From positions 59,105 through 123,104 of the forward strand of contig DWXB01000014.1 in NCBI GenBank assembly GCA_019119415.1: a DNA stretch of 64,000 nt. Reading direction: 5' to 3'. The position numbers and the translations under genes are program-made. Source of the stretch: Candidatus Ligilactobacillus avistercoris. GTDB taxonomy: Bacteria > Bacillota > Bacilli > Lactobacillales > Lactobacillaceae. Below are positions 9,017 to 17,900 of this stretch, piece by piece. Within the stretch, counting starts at the first letter, position 1, and the number at the start of each line of letters is the position of its first letter. The notes beneath the pieces were generated by a model. That model saw only the letters and a program-made list of their open reading frames with translations. It ran no database searches and was not told where the DNA came from.

Positions 9017-10693
9017 TTAAATAGTAACAAGCATCGGTAATACCATCGGATGACGGCCCGTCTTGTTGTATAAGAACGACTGCAGGTCAGCGGTAATGGC
9101 GTTTTTCAGCGCACCAACCGTGACGTCCTCGCCCTTAAAGGAGCGCTTAATCGTCCGGTAGACCCGGCGCCGCCCAGCCGTGATTAGTTCGCCGGACTCG
9201 CGCATGTAAATAAAGCCCCGTGAAAGGAGGTCGGGACCTGCCAGGACACGATGGTGTTTCATATCCAGGGTAGCAACAACGACCACTAACCCGTCTTCTG
9301 AGAGGACTTTACGGTCCCGCAAAACAACGTTTCCGATGTCGCCAACACCGGAGCCGTCAACGTAAACATCACCGGCGCTGATGTGGCCAGCCCGCCGAGC
9401 TGAGTCAGCAGTCAGGGCTAAAACATCCCCGTTACGCATAATAAACGTGTTTTCTTCCGGAACGTCACACTGCTGTGCAAGTTCGGTATGAATCTTTAAC
9501 ATCCGGTATTCGCCGTGGACGGGCATGAAGAACTTTGGCTTCATTAACCGAAGCATTAACTTTTGTTCTTCCTGTCCGCCATGACCGGAAGCGTGGATAT
9601 TGTTTACCTTACCGTGAATTACGGTTGCCCCCGCAGCTTCAAGCTCGTTGATTACCCGGTTCACGCTCAGCGTATTTCCTGGAATCGGCGAACTAGAGAA
9701 GACCACGGTATCATCTGGTTGAATCGATACCTGACGGTGGGTTCCGTTGGCAATCCGGCTTAGTGCGGCCATTGGTTCTCCCTGTGATCCGGTACAAAGG
9801 ATCATGACCTTTTCTGCCGGAAGGTGGTTGATTTCTTGGGGTTCAACCAGCGCATCATCAGGGATGTTCAGGTAGCCAAGTTCGCGGCCGTTTACGATGG
9901 CCGCTTCCATACTGCGCCCGAAGACGGCGATCTTCCGACTCTTATTCACCGCGGCATCCGCAGCTTGTTGAATCCGGGCAATGTTTGATGCAAACGTTGC
10001 AAAGATAATCCGCCCGGTTACCGTCTCGAAAATATGCCGGATGGACTTACCAACCCACCGTTCTGACTTGGTGAAGTTCGGGATCTCGGCGTTAGTACTA
10101 TCAGATAGCAGGCATAAAACGCCTTCCTCTCCCAGCTTAGCCATCCGTTGAAGGTTCGGCGGCTGTTTGGTGATTGGGGTCAGGTCAAACTTATAATCCC
10201 CCGTAACCACGATGGTTCCGGAAGGAGTGTGAACCGCAACCCCCAGGGTATCAGGGATAGAGTGGGTTGTCCGGAAAAAAGTAACGCTGGTTTTACCAAA
10301 CTTTAATTCCGTGTCCTCACCAATTTCGTGCAGTTCCGTTGTCCGTGTTAAGCCGTGTTCTTCGAGCTTGCTCTTAATTAGAGCAAGGGGAAGGGGACCA
10401 GCATAAATCGGAACGTTTACCTGCTTTAGGAGGTAGGGAATCCCTCCGATGTGGTCTTCATGCCCGTGGGTAATAACCAGGGCCTTAATCTTATCCTTAT
10501 TAGCGACTAAGTACTGGTAGTCTGAAATTACGTAATCGATCCCGAGTAAATCATCTTCCGGAAACTTAATCCCGGCATCAACCACGATAATTTCATCCTG
10601 GTACTGGACGACGTACATGTTTTTCCCAATTTCGCCCAGCCCGCCAATCGCAAAGACGGCGGTTTCGTCGCTTTTTACCTTAAGCTTTCGCAT
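9017..10693 (-). CDS. rnjA: Ribonuclease J1
   Basis: This metallo-beta-lactamase/beta-CASP ribonuclease has 5'-3' exo- and endonuclease activity and is central to mRNA decay and rRNA maturation in Firmicutes. Length 558 residues is normal. The full metal-binding motif HGHEDH is at residues 76-81, with further ligands in THSIPD, TGDYKFD and the C-terminal ASGHGGQEE region. [10 protein letters not shown] belongs to the beta-CASP domain. It is encoded directly behind rpoY, with the start overlapping the rpoY stop by one base (TAATG), so the two are co-translated. A second, altered paralogue (RNase J2) lies at 25673-27385, so the usual J1/J2 pair is encoded here. Confidence 0.97.
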   Translation of the reverse strand: MRKLKVKSDETAVFAIGGLGEIGKNMYVVQYQDEIIVVDAGIKFPEDDLLGIDYVISDYQYLVANKDKIKALVITHGHEDHIGGIPYLLKQVNVPIYAGPLPLALIKSKLEEHGLTRTTELHEIGEDTELKFGKTSVTFFRTTHSIPDTLGVAVHTPSGTIVVTGDYKFDLTPITKQPPNLQRMAKLGEEGVLCLLSDSTNAEIPNFTKSERWVGKSIRHIFETVTGRIIFATFASNIARIQQAADAAVNKSRKIAVFGRSMEAAIVNGRELGYLNIPDDALVEPQEINHLPAEKVMILCTGSQGEPMAALSRIANGTHRQVSIQPDDTVVFSSSPIPGNTLSVNRVINELEAAGATVIHGKVNNIHASGHGGQEEQKLMLRLMKPKFFMPVHGEYRMLKIHTELAQQCDVPEENTFIMRNGDVLALTADSARRAGHISAGDVYVDGSGVGDIGNVVLRDRKVLSEDGLVVVVATLDMKHHRVLAGPDLLSRGFIYMRESGELITAGRRRVYRTIKRSFKGEDVTVGALKNAITADLQSFLYNKTGRHPMVLPMLVTI

Positions 10694-10911
10694 TATTTGT
10701 CAAACTCCGTCAGCTTAAAGTCGGGATTCTGCTTTTCGTATTCAAGGGTTGCGTCATCAAGCGCCTCAACCTGTTCAATGTTGTAATTCGTTTGGTGTTC
10801 AACGGCGTTCATTACGGTCACCTTTGAATCAGCTTCGACGTACATGGAACGGGTGTTTTCCCGCTTTGGATTTTGCGCCTTTGTTGGCTGGTAATAAATC
10901 TTAAAAACCAT
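10693..10911 (-). CDS. rpoY: RNA polymerase epsilon subunit RpoY
   Basis: This 72-residue small acidic protein matches the DUF1447/RpoY family ([11 protein letters not shown], then [11 protein letters not shown] and [11 protein letters not shown]). It is a Firmicutes-specific accessory subunit of RNA polymerase that binds near the beta' jaw. Its position immediately upstream of rnjA is the conserved order. AAGGAG precedes the ATG. An extended -10 promoter on the minus strand lies about 55 bases upstream. Confidence 0.95.
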   Translation of the reverse strand: MVFKIYYQPTKAQNPKRENTRSMYVEADSKVTVMNAVEHQTNYNIEQVEALDDATLEYEKQNPDFKLTEFDK

Positions 10912-10965
10912 TCAAATCGTCTCCTTGTAATTAAATTGTGTTTCCGAACATGATCATTGGTTTCT

Positions 10966-10974
10966 ATTCTAGCA
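10966..10974 (-). promoter_or_regulatory. Extended -10 promoter for rpoY-rnjA
   Basis: Minus-strand TGCTAGAAT, about 55 bases before the rpoY ATG. It is divergent from the next plus-strand gene. Confidence 0.55.
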
Positions 10975-11002
10975 TACCCGAACGCATAAGTATAGAAAGG
11001 AC

Positions 11003-11008
11003 TATAAT
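11003..11008 (+). promoter_or_regulatory. -10 element upstream of the 11041 gene
   Basis: A consensus TATAAT 33 bases before the ATG at 11041. No clear -35 is visible at 16-18 bp. Confidence 0.45.
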
Positions 11009-11040
11009 GAAACTAATTAAAGCAAATGGGGGTGAAGCGT

Positions 11041-11505
11041 ATGGGATGGTTTTTGGTGGGAGTGATTGTTTTAGGCGGAGTGGTGATTCTTGAAGGAATT
11101 AGAAAATTTCGTGCGAGCCGACGAACACGTCATTTACGGCGCGTTAGCCAACAAATTGTAACCGAAGCACTTATGAACGTCGGCGTTCGTTTTCCGCAGC
11201 TGCAGGGCTTACAGGAGGTTGACTCCCAAAAGACTGCGGTGTGGGGGAGTGCCGTAATGTTATTTGAATTTGTTTTTGAATGGCGAGAAGGAGATGCTAC
11301 CGTTCTTCCGGAACTGCGGCGACAGCTCACCTCTGCCTTAGCTTCGTATGCTAAACAGCAGCAACTTGAAGGTTTTCAGGGAATGCCCGTGTTTGTTATT
11401 TCTGATATGTGGTTACTTGAAAAACAGCTGCATTTTGATGTGGCGTACGTGGTTAACCGCCAGACGAAGGAATACCTCGATGACGTTAATCGGGTTGAAC
11501 ATTAG
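11041..11505 (+). CDS. Single-pass membrane-anchored protein of unknown function
   Basis: The protein has 154 residues from ATG 11041, chosen because GGGGGTG lies 6 bases upstream; an in-frame ATG at 11026 would overlap that site. One N-terminal hydrophobic helix (about residues 3-20, WFLVGVIVLGGVVILEG) is followed by a basic stop-transfer patch (RKFRASRRTRHLRR). The N terminus therefore probably faces out, with the remaining 120 residues in the cytoplasm. The soluble part has alternating beta and helix character and ends with YVVNRQTKEYLDD. I do not recognise a family. It is a single-gene unit between divergent rpoY and convergent def, with a shared terminator downstream. Confidence 0.75.
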   Translation: MGWFLVGVIVLGGVVILEGIRKFRASRRTRHLRRVSQQIVTEALMNVGVRFPQLQGLQEVDSQKTAVWGSAVMLFEFVFEWREGDATVLPELRRQLTSALASYAKQQQLEGFQGMPVFVISDMWLLEKQLHFDVAYVVNRQTKEYLDDVNRVEH

Positions 11506-11540
11506 GTTGTGAAGATGAAATTGGTATTAATAGTGAAATA

Positions 11541-11580
11541 CCCCCAAATCTTAGACTTACTGTCCGGGATCTGGGGGCGT
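11541..11580. terminator. Bidirectional terminator between the 11041 gene and def
   Basis: A 10-bp stem (11541-11550 with 11568-11577, one G-T pair). On the minus strand it is followed by TATTTC. It serves two convergent genes. Confidence 0.65.
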
Positions 11581-11583
11581 GTG

Positions 11584-12141
11584 CTATTCAAGTAATAAGG
11601 TTCCTTCAGGAGCGGTAAACGGATTATCCTTGTTGATATGGTCAAAAAACAAAATTCCGTTCAGGTGGTCAATTTCGTGTTGCACAACAATCGCCGGGTA
11701 ATTCCGGAGACGGGCAACGTGTTCTTCACCGTCAAGATCAAACCAGCGAAGCTTGATCCGTGCATGCCGGGGAACATAGCCCGGGACGTCGCGGTCAACC
11801 GAAAGGCATCCTTCCCCTTCGGCAAGGGCCGCGAGCTGAACGGATTCGCTGAGAATGGTGGGGTTAATAAGAACGTGTTTGAAAATGGGTTTATCTGGTT
11901 CTTCACCCGGGACAAGGACAGCGGTCATTCGCTTTGAAACGGCTACCTGTGGGGCAGCAAGCCCGACCCCGGCACGAAGCCGGTACTTCTTTGCAATCTC
12001 TTCATCTTGGCTATTTTCCAAAAATTCCATTAGGTCATGAGCGAGTTGTCGCTCGTCATCCTTAAGCGGGAAGGTAAGCTGGGCTGCGCGGGCGCGGAGT
12101 AGTGGGTTACCTTCCCGAATAATGGTATCCATTGTAATCAT
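11584..12141 (-). CDS. def: Peptide deformylase
   Basis: This metalloenzyme removes the N-formyl group from nascent proteins. All three motifs are present in the 185-residue protein: GVGLAAPQ at 58-65, EGCLS at 110-114 (metal-binding Cys112) and HEIDH at 155-159 (two His ligands and catalytic Glu). The insertion before motif 1 (NSQDEEIAKKYRLRAG) marks the Gram-positive type 2 form. ATG 12141 is preferred over an ATG at 12171, because GGAGGG lies 6 bases before it and the upstream ATG overlaps the apparent -10 (TAAAAT). It is a monocistronic minus-strand gene. Confidence 0.96.
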   Translation of the reverse strand: MITMDTIIREGNPLLRARAAQLTFPLKDDERQLAHDLMEFLENSQDEEIAKKYRLRAGVGLAAPQVAVSKRMTAVLVPGEEPDKPIFKHVLINPTILSESVQLAALAEGEGCLSVDRDVPGYVPRHARIKLRWFDLDGEEHVARLRNYPAIVVQHEIDHLNGILFFDHINKDNPFTAPEGTLLLE

Positions 12142-12210
12142 GGTAATCCCTCCAGTGTTCTTCACGTGCATTTTACCATAAACGGGGACCTAAGAGCGAA
12201 AAACGGGCTA

Positions 12211-12219
12211 TGTTATAAT
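12211..12219 (+). promoter_or_regulatory. Extended -10 promoter for the LDH-like gene
   Basis: TGTTATAAT (TATAAT at 12214-12219) lies 35 bases before the ATG. No clear -35 is visible. Confidence 0.55.
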
Positions 12220-12253
12220 GAAGCGGAGAGTTTAAACGGGAGGAGGAACAGCG

Positions 12254-13150
12254 ATGGTAAATAAAGTGCTAATTTGTGGTGGCGATGCGGTAACGACAGC
12301 GTTTGTTCGGTCGTGTATCCAGAGTGACCTCCGGTACAATTGTACGTGGTTTCTCCCCGAAGACGGGTCCATTAATGCGGCCACCGTTGACGCGTTGTTA
12401 AGCGACACGCTTTTTGCAAACCGGTTTGTGCTTGATAAGAGTGCGGCACCAACGTATGCCGACTATGAGGTCTTATTAATCGCGCCCCCAACGGATGATG
12501 CTGATGATGCAACCAACATTGCCTGGTTACAGCAGATTCTTAACGCGGCGATGGCTGCGGGGTTTAAGGGAAAGGTGTGCCTGGCGTTTAATAACGACTA
12601 CCTCCCCGTCTACTTGGCGCAGCATTTTTCGGGATTACGCCCGGAAAACATTATCGGGATTGGGACCCTCCCGGAGTCGCTGATTGTTAAGCAGCTTCTT
12701 AGCAAGCGGTTCCGGATTGAGCCGCGGAGTATCACGGTTAACGTGTACGGGATAACGTCTAATCCGTTTATTTGCTGGAGCCAAGCCCAGATTTCGGGCG
12801 TGCCGCTCCAGTCCTTTGTGGACGATGATAATGCGGTTTTTAACGCGGACCAGTTAACGGCAATTAGCCAACAATCCCAAAGCTTGGCCCAGTCTGCCCA
12901 CGTGATTGCTGAAATACGGGGGTTACAATTGATGTTAAACGCACTCGTTTTGGGACGTGCCATTATTGCGCCGGTGACTCACATTGAAGAGATTACCCCC
13001 ACTCCGAGTGCAATCAGTACGCCGGTTTTACTGGGACAAAACGGGATTACGGCGTTTACGATTCCAGCAATGACGACTGCCGAGGAACAGCAGTTGGCGC
13101 AAATCAAGGCGGCGGTTACCCAGGCAATCGTGGCATATACGCAAAGGTAG
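12254..13150 (+). CDS. Degenerate lactate/malate dehydrogenase-like protein
   Basis: The 298-residue protein follows the LDH/MDH fold along its length. Recognisable segments are the MAAGFKGKVCLAFNND strand, FSGLRPENIIGIGT, WSQAQISGVPL near residues 175-185, and the C-terminal helices. Key catalytic features are changed. The nucleotide loop reads GGDAVTTA instead of GxGxxG. The GTxLDxxRxR segment reads GTLPESLIVK (137-146), which loses the substrate-binding Arg. The GEHGD catalytic His segment reads YGITSNP (165-171), which has no His. It is therefore probably not an active L-LDH and may bind a ligand or act as a regulator. Good ribosome binding site GGGAGGAGG. UPF0223 and SuhB-like genes follow closely. 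Confidence 0.7.
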   Translation: MVNKVLICGGDAVTTAFVRSCIQSDLRYNCTWFLPEDGSINAATVDALLSDTLFANRFVLDKSAAPTYADYEVLLIAPPTDDADDATNIAWLQQILNAAMAAGFKGKVCLAFNNDYLPVYLAQHFSGLRPENIIGIGTLPESLIVKQLLSKRFRIEPRSITVNVYGITSNPFICWSQAQISGVPLQSFVDDDNAVFNADQLTAISQQSQSLAQSAHVIAEIRGLQLMLNALVLGRAIIAPVTHIEEITPTPSAISTPVLLGQNGITAFTIPAMTTAEEQQLAQIKAAVTQAIVAYTQR

Positions 13151-13159
13151 GTGGAACGG

Positions 13160-13444
13160 ATGAGTAAGCGAATGGTTGTAAATTACCCGCTCTTTCCGGA
13201 ATGGACGACTGCCGAAGTAATTACGGTAACCAATTTTTACGCCCTAGTGGAACAGTACTATGAACGCGGGGTTAACCGGGAAGACTTTTTGGTTGCATAC
13301 GCTGCTTTTCGTAAGGTTGAGCCAACGATTATGGCGCAAAAGCAGCTTGACCGGGCGTTTCAACAGGAAACGGGGTACAGCATCTACCGGGCGGTTAAGG
13401 ACGCCCAGCAGCAAACAGCAAAAAGGATTAGGTATCGGGGTTGA
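13160..13444 (+). CDS. UPF0223 family protein (YktA-like)
   Basis: This 94-residue small soluble helical protein matches UPF0223: NYPLFPEWTTAEV at the start, then YYERGVNREDFLVAYAAFRKVEP and ETGYSIYRAVK. ATG 13160 is chosen, with AGGTGG upstream. The family is of unknown function in Firmicutes and is often beside a SuhB-like phosphatase (YktA/YktC in Bacillus), as here, where the next gene starts seven bases later. It is probably co-transcribed with the LDH-like gene. Confidence 0.85.
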   Translation: MSKRMVVNYPLFPEWTTAEVITVTNFYALVEQYYERGVNREDFLVAYAAFRKVEPTIMAQKQLDRAFQQETGYSIYRAVKDAQQQTAKRIRYRG

Positions 13445-13450
13445 CGAAAA

Positions 13451-14224
13451 ATGGAATTGGCAAAAATTGACAAACTTGTTTGTTCGTGGATGCAACGGGC
13501 GCGGGAGATCATTCTCACGGGGATGCAGTGCACGTTGACCGTTACGACTAAGACAAGCCGCAACGACCTGGTGACTAACATGGACCGACAGGTGGAGCAG
13601 TTTTATCACCAGCAAATTAAAGAGGCCTTTCCTGCATCCGTGATTCTCGGCGAGGAGGCCAAGCACCACCCAGCACGTGTTCCGGAGCAGGGAATGCTGT
13701 GGGTGGTTGACCCCATTGACGGAACGATGAACTTTGTCCGGCAACAAACGGACTTTGCAACGATGATTGCACTTTTCATTAATGGACAGCTTGTTCGGGG
13801 GTATATCCTTGATGTTCCCCGTAATGAATTGTTTTGGGGTGGTCCAGGAGAAGCCGTCCACCGGAATAAACAGCAGCTTGCTTCCCCAGCAAACGTTGCG
13901 CTTAAAGACGGGTTGGTGCAGGTAAGTAATCGGTTCATTCTGAACGACTATGCACACAGTAAGGCGATAATTAATGCTAGTTCCGGGCTACGGGTGTTTG
14001 GCAGTGCGGGAATTAGTTTTATTCACCTGTTAACGGGGCGGTGCGTTTTATATATGGCTAAGCTTAAACCGTGGGACTTTTTGCCGGGAGTAGCGTTGGC
14101 AATGGGTGCCGACCTTCAGGTGGGGGTGCTCGCTAACCGCCCAACAAAGCTAGAAGCCACTTCGTTGGCAGTAACGACACCAGCAGCATGGCCGGAAATT
14201 CAACAAATAATGGACGGGGAATAA
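13451..14224 (+). CDS. Inositol monophosphatase family protein (SuhB/YktC-like)
   Basis: The 257-residue protein shows the Mg-dependent phosphatase signatures. These are GEEAKHH (metal-binding Glu), DPIDGTMNFVRQ (motif A with both Asp ligands) and KPWDFLPGVALAMGAD (motif B with the Asp). The family hydrolyses small phosphomonoesters such as inositol-1-phosphate or NADP/PAP, and the real substrate in lactobacilli is not known. The ribosome binding site is weak (TTGACGAAAA), so translation may be coupled to UPF0223, which ends seven bases upstream. The stop codon lies within the loop of its own terminator hairpin. Confidence 0.9.
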   Translation: MELAKIDKLVCSWMQRAREIILTGMQCTLTVTTKTSRNDLVTNMDRQVEQFYHQQIKEAFPASVILGEEAKHHPARVPEQGMLWVVDPIDGTMNFVRQQTDFATMIALFINGQLVRGYILDVPRNELFWGGPGEAVHRNKQQLASPANVALKDGLVQVSNRFILNDYAHSKAIINASSGLRVFGSAGISFIHLLTGRCVLYMAKLKPWDFLPGVALAMGADLQVGVLANRPTKLEATSLAVTTPAAWPEIQQIMDGE

Positions 14225-14236
14225 TCCCCGTTTTTT
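14214..14236 (+). terminator. Terminator overlapping the stop of the SuhB-like gene
   Basis: A perfect 7-bp stem (14214-14220 with 14225-14231, loop ATAA) is followed by TTTTT. The TAA stop lies at the loop. Confidence 0.85.
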
Positions 14237-14257
14237 GATGAAAACGTTCACGGTGTA

Positions 14258-14286
14258 TTGAGTCCGGCGAACGAACAATGTAGAAT
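14258..14286 (+). promoter_or_regulatory. Promoter of typA
   Basis: TTGAGT (14258-14263), a 17-bp spacer, then TAGAAT (14281-14286). Confidence 0.75.
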
Positions 14287-14341
14287 TATACTGAGATGTT
14301 ATGACGTCAATCGTCATTAAATAACGAAAGGAAGAGCAAGC

Positions 14342-16192
14342 TTGAAGTTACGTGATGATATTCGGAACGTCGCCATTATTGCCCACGTTGACCACGGGAA
14401 GACGACGCTTGTTAATGAAATGTTGAAGCAGTCCGATACCTTGGACGAGCATACGGAAATCGGTGATCGGGCCCTTGATTCGAACGCCCTTGAAAAGGAG
14501 CGGGGGATTACGATCCTTTCCAAGAACACGGCCGTTAAGTATAAGGACAAGCAGATTAACATCCTTGATACCCCAGGGCACGCTGACTTTGGTGGTGAAG
14601 TTGAGCGAATCATGAAGATGGTTGATGGGGTTTTGCTGGTTGTTGATGCCTTTGAAGGAACGATGCCGCAGACCCGGTTTGTGTTGAAGAAGGCGCTTGA
14701 ACAGCACTTAACGCCAATTGTTGTTATTAACAAGATTGACCGGGAAGGTGCCCGGCCAGAAGAAGTGGTGGATGAAGTCCTTGACCTGTTCATTGAACTG
14801 GGTGCGGACGAAGACCAGTTAGAGTTCCCGGTAATCTACGCCTCAGCTGTTAACGGGACAACTTCAATGGATCCGGATCCGTCAACGCAGAAGCACACCA
14901 TGGATCCGATTTTCGACACGATTCTGGACACGATTCCGGCGCCAGTTGATAATTCGGACGAACCGTTGCAGTTCCAGGTCGCAATGTTGGACTACAACGA
15001 CTTCGTGGGGCGGGTCGGCATTGGCCGGGTCTTCCGCGGTAAGATTAAGGTCGGCGACCAGGTTACCGTTATGAAGTTAGACGGTACCCAGCAGAACTTC
15101 CGGGTAACGAAGTTATTCGGGTTCTTTGGATTAAAGCGGCTGGAAATTAACGAAGCAAAGGCCGGCGACTTAATTGCTGTTTCTGGAATGGATGACATTT
15201 TCGTTGGGGAAACGGTCTGTCCGGTTGATCATCCCGAGGCACTTCCGGTTTTGCGGATTGATCCGCCAACACTGCAGATGACCTTCAAGACAAACGATTC
15301 ACCGTTTGTTGGCCGTGAAGGGGAAAACGTGACGGGCCGGAAGCTGGAAGACCGGCTAAAGCTGCAACTGCAAACGGACGTTTCCTTGCGGGTTGAGGAT
15401 ACGGAGCAACCTGATGAATGGGTTGTTTCTGGACGTGGTGAACTCCACCTGTCAATTTTAATTGAAACCCTTCGGCGTGAAGGGTTTGAACTTGCCGTTT
15501 CCCGGCCAAAGGTTATTTACCGGGAAATCGATGGCCAGCTATGTGAGCCGTTCGAAAGTGTGACGATTGACACGCCGGATGAGTACTCTGGTTCCGTGAT
15601 TGATTCAATGGCCCAGCGGAAGGGTGAAATGACCAACATGGAAACCGGGGCAAACGGAACAACGCGGATTGAGTTTACCGCACCAACCCGGGGATTAATC
15701 GGGTACGATTCCCAGTTCTTGTCAATGACACGGGGTTACGGAATTTACAACCACACGTTCTCCGAATACAAGCCGGTTATCCGCAACTGGGAACCTGGGC
15801 GGCGAAACGGTGCCCTGGTTTCAATTAATCAGGGAAAGGCCACAACCTACGCAATTATGGGGGTTGAAGGCCGCGGAACGATCTTTGTTGATCCAGGAAC
15901 AGAAGTCTACGAAGGAATGATCGTGGGTGAGTCTTCCCGTGAACGGGACATTTCCGTCAACATCACTAAGGGAAAGAACCTGACAAATGTCCGGGCGGCT
16001 GCTAAGGACCAGACGGCTACGATTAAGAAGCCAACCCACCTTTCACTGGAAGAATCTCTTGAATTCCTGAACGAAGATGAGTTGCTTGAAATTACGCCGG
16101 AAAGCATTCGGTTACGGAAGAAGATTCTGCAGACGAACATGCGGGAAAAGGCCGCTAAGCAGGCTAAAAAGGCAACGAGCGATAAGAAGTAG
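14342..16192 (+). CDS. typA: Translational GTPase TypA/BipA
   Basis: A 616-residue ribosome-binding GTPase that helps 50S assembly and stress or low-temperature growth. G1 is AHVDHGKTT at about 15-23, G2 includes ERGITI, G3 is DTPGHADF and G4 is NKIDRE. The EF-G-like domains follow (GRVGIGRVFRGKIK, SGRGELHLSIL) and end with the BipA-specific C-terminal domain (TRGLIGYDSQFL, RRNGALVS). The start is TTG 14342 with GAAAGGAAGAG upstream; no ATG or GTG fits the family N terminus KLRDDIRNVAIIAHVDHGKT. It has its own promoter and terminator. Confidence 0.97.
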   Translation: MKLRDDIRNVAIIAHVDHGKTTLVNEMLKQSDTLDEHTEIGDRALDSNALEKERGITILSKNTAVKYKDKQINILDTPGHADFGGEVERIMKMVDGVLLVVDAFEGTMPQTRFVLKKALEQHLTPIVVINKIDREGARPEEVVDEVLDLFIELGADEDQLEFPVIYASAVNGTTSMDPDPSTQKHTMDPIFDTILDTIPAPVDNSDEPLQFQVAMLDYNDFVGRVGIGRVFRGKIKVGDQVTVMKLDGTQQNFRVTKLFGFFGLKRLEINEAKAGDLIAVSGMDDIFVGETVCPVDHPEALPVLRIDPPTLQMTFKTNDSPFVGREGENVTGRKLEDRLKLQLQTDVSLRVEDTEQPDEWVVSGRGELHLSILIETLRREGFELAVSRPKVIYREIDGQLCEPFESVTIDTPDEYSGSVIDSMAQRKGEMTNMETGANGTTRIEFTAPTRGLIGYDSQFLSMTRGYGIYNHTFSEYKPVIRNWEPGRRNGALVSINQGKATTYAIMGVEGRGTIFVDPGTEVYEGMIVGESSRERDISVNITKGKNLTNVRAAAKDQTATIKKPTHLSLEESLEFLNEDELLEITPESIRLRKKILQTNMREKAAKQAKKATSDKK

Positions 16193-16212
16193 CCGGTAGC
16201 TTTACCGGTATG

Positions 16213-16250
16213 AGGAGGTTGCGACAAAGGTCGTGGCCTCCTTCTTTTTT
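16213..16250 (+). terminator. Terminator after typA
   Basis: A 13-bp stem (16213-16225 with 16230-16242, G-T pairs allowed, loop AAAG) is followed by TCTTTTTT. Confidence 0.85.
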
Positions 16251-16283
16251 AGATAATCTGGTGCCACTTCTAACAATTCCGTA

Positions 16284-16292
16284 TGCTATAAT
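16284..16292 (+). promoter_or_regulatory. Extended -10 promoter of ftsW
   Basis: TGCTATAAT (TATAAT at 16287-16292) lies 61 bases before the ATG. Confidence 0.6.
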
Positions 16293-16353
16293 TAGCAGGA
16301 GTGGCGGTCGTTTGACTGCTGGACTAGGACAACAAAGAGAGTTGAAATAATCA

Positions 16354-17568
16354 ATGAACAACTTTGAAACGATGCGGGCCAATATCCGGGCCAAATTTCA
16401 GTATTTTGATTACTATTTGTTTATTCCCTATATCATTTTGTGTTTGATTGGGGTCATCATGGTGTATTCAGCCAGCTCGGTTGACCTGACTTACATGGGG
16501 ATGGCAACGACGGCGTACATGGATAAGCAGCTAATTTACGTTGTAATGGGGGTTCTATTACTTGCGTTAATGGTTCATCTTAATCCCCGCTTCTGGATTA
16601 ACCAAAAGATGATTAATATTGGGTACTGGGTCGTGCTTGGTTTGCTGGTGTTTGCGAAGCTTTTATCACGGGCGGTCAACGGGGCGAATGGCTGGATTAA
16701 TCTGGGAATCATTAACATTCAGCCGTCAGAGTTATGTAAGCTCTACCTCATCATGTACCTATCTTATTGGTTTACCAAGCGACAGAAGAAGTTACAGCTT
16801 GGGTTAGAACCAGTTAATATGAGGCGGCTGTACCTCAAAGTTGGGTTACTTTTATTTGTCATCTTGATTGAACCCGATTTCGGGGGAACAATCATTAACT
16901 TTATGATTGTAATCGCAATTTATAGTGCCAGTTTAAGTGACTCCAAACAGGGACTAAAGGTGCTAGGTAGTGTTTTAGCGTTAATGTTTGTTGGAATGCA
17001 GCTCTTCCGGTTTGATTGGTTTGTTCGGATTATTAAGGCGATTCCTAAAATTGGGTACGTTGCGGCTCGTTTTCAGGCACAGTTTACGCCGTTTAAGCTG
17101 ATTCAGAGTAGTGGGAAACAGTTGGTTAATTCCCTGTATGCGATCAGTAACGGTGGAATGTTTGGGTTGGGGCTCGGAAATGGGATCCAGAAACGGGGAT
17201 ACCTTCCTGAACCGCACACTGATTTCATCCTTGCGGTAATTGCAGAGGAACTTGGAGCGGTCGGCGTGCTGATTGTTTTAGGGTTACTTGCATGGATTAT
17301 TGCCCGGATCTTCTTAATTGGGATTCGTTCGAAAACCAGGTACAACACGCTGTTCTGCTATGGCGTTGGAATGTTTATGCTCGTCGAAACTCTGTTCAAC
17401 GTTGGGGCGGTAAACGGCCTCCTTCCAATTACGGGGGTGACGTTACCGTTTGTTTCGTACGGGGGATCGAGTATGTTGGTTCTGTCGATGGCCCTGGGAA
17501 TGGTAATGAACATTTCTGCAAATGAACGGCGGGATAACGAAGTCGATCTCGCTCGGTATATCAAATAG
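16354..17568 (+). CDS. ftsW: FtsW/RodA/SpoVE family peptidoglycan polymerase
   Basis: A 404-residue SEDS protein with about ten membrane helices, beginning at LFIPYIILCLIGVIMVYSAS. SEDS signatures are NGANGWINLG with IQPSELCK (about 110-130), EPDFGGT (near 170, with the catalytic-region Asp) and the late GLLPITGVTLPFVSYGGSS segment (near 355-375). It polymerises lipid II glycan strands at the division site together with a class B PBP. The ftsW assignment over rodA rests on the position after typA and before ylbG/rsmD/coaD, which is the usual Firmicutes order. The ribosome binding site is weak (AAAGAGAG) and 11 bases away. Confidence 0.9.
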   Translation: MNNFETMRANIRAKFQYFDYYLFIPYIILCLIGVIMVYSASSVDLTYMGMATTAYMDKQLIYVVMGVLLLALMVHLNPRFWINQKMINIGYWVVLGLLVFAKLLSRAVNGANGWINLGIINIQPSELCKLYLIMYLSYWFTKRQKKLQLGLEPVNMRRLYLKVGLLLFVILIEPDFGGTIINFMIVIAIYSASLSDSKQGLKVLGSVLALMFVGMQLFRFDWFVRIIKAIPKIGYVAARFQAQFTPFKLIQSSGKQLVNSLYAISNGGMFGLGLGNGIQKRGYLPEPHTDFILAVIAEELGAVGVLIVLGLLAWIIARIFLIGIRSKTRYNTLFCYGVGMFMLVETLFNVGAVNGLLPITGVTLPFVSYGGSSMLVLSMALGMVMNISANERRDNEVDLARYIK

Positions 17569-17597
17569 GATTTAAGGTTAATGGAGGGGACGATTGC

Positions 17598-17900
17598 ATG
17601 ACACTTTCGGTTCCACAACGACAGGGGATAATTGTGTATTTTCGGAATATGCGGCAAGTGCGGCAATTACGGCGCTTTGGAACCGTACACTATGTTTCTT
17701 CGCGAATGCACTATGTGGTTTTGTATGTCAATCAGGATCAGGTTAATCAGACCGTTAACCGGTTAAAAAAGCAGCGCTTTGTGCGGCGAATTCAGTTATC
17801 CGTTCAGCACGAACTGCGCGCTTCATTGGTTGATGGGGAAGAAGATCCCCTTGCTCCGGTAACGTTTTGGCCAACAGGGCAACGGGGGAGGAACCAGTAG
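17598..17900 (+). CDS. YlbG family protein (UPF0298/DUF2129)
   Basis: This 100-residue cytoplasmic protein matches YlbG: RQGIIVYFRNMRQVRQLRRFG, then VHYVSSRMHYVVLYVNQDQV with a helix-rich end. Function is not established. A strong GGAGGGG ribosome binding site precedes ATG 17598. Its stop shares one base with the rsmD GTG start (TAGTG), so the two are translationally coupled, as in other Firmicutes. Confidence 0.9.
   Translation: MTLSVPQRQGIIVYFRNMRQVRQLRRFGTVHYVSSRMHYVVLYVNQDQVNQTVNRLKKQRFVRRIQLSVQHELRASLVDGEEDPLAPVTFWPTGQRGRNQ

Noticed and set aside
12254..13150. Active L-lactate dehydrogenase (ldh)
   Set aside because: Catalytic His and substrate-binding Arg segments are replaced, so the name would mislead.
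13244..13957. A long open frame on the minus strand opposite UPF0223 and the SuhB-like gene
   Set aside because: Both plus-strand genes have clear family motifs and good starts; the antisense frame has no recognisable domain and spans two genes, so it is a shadow.
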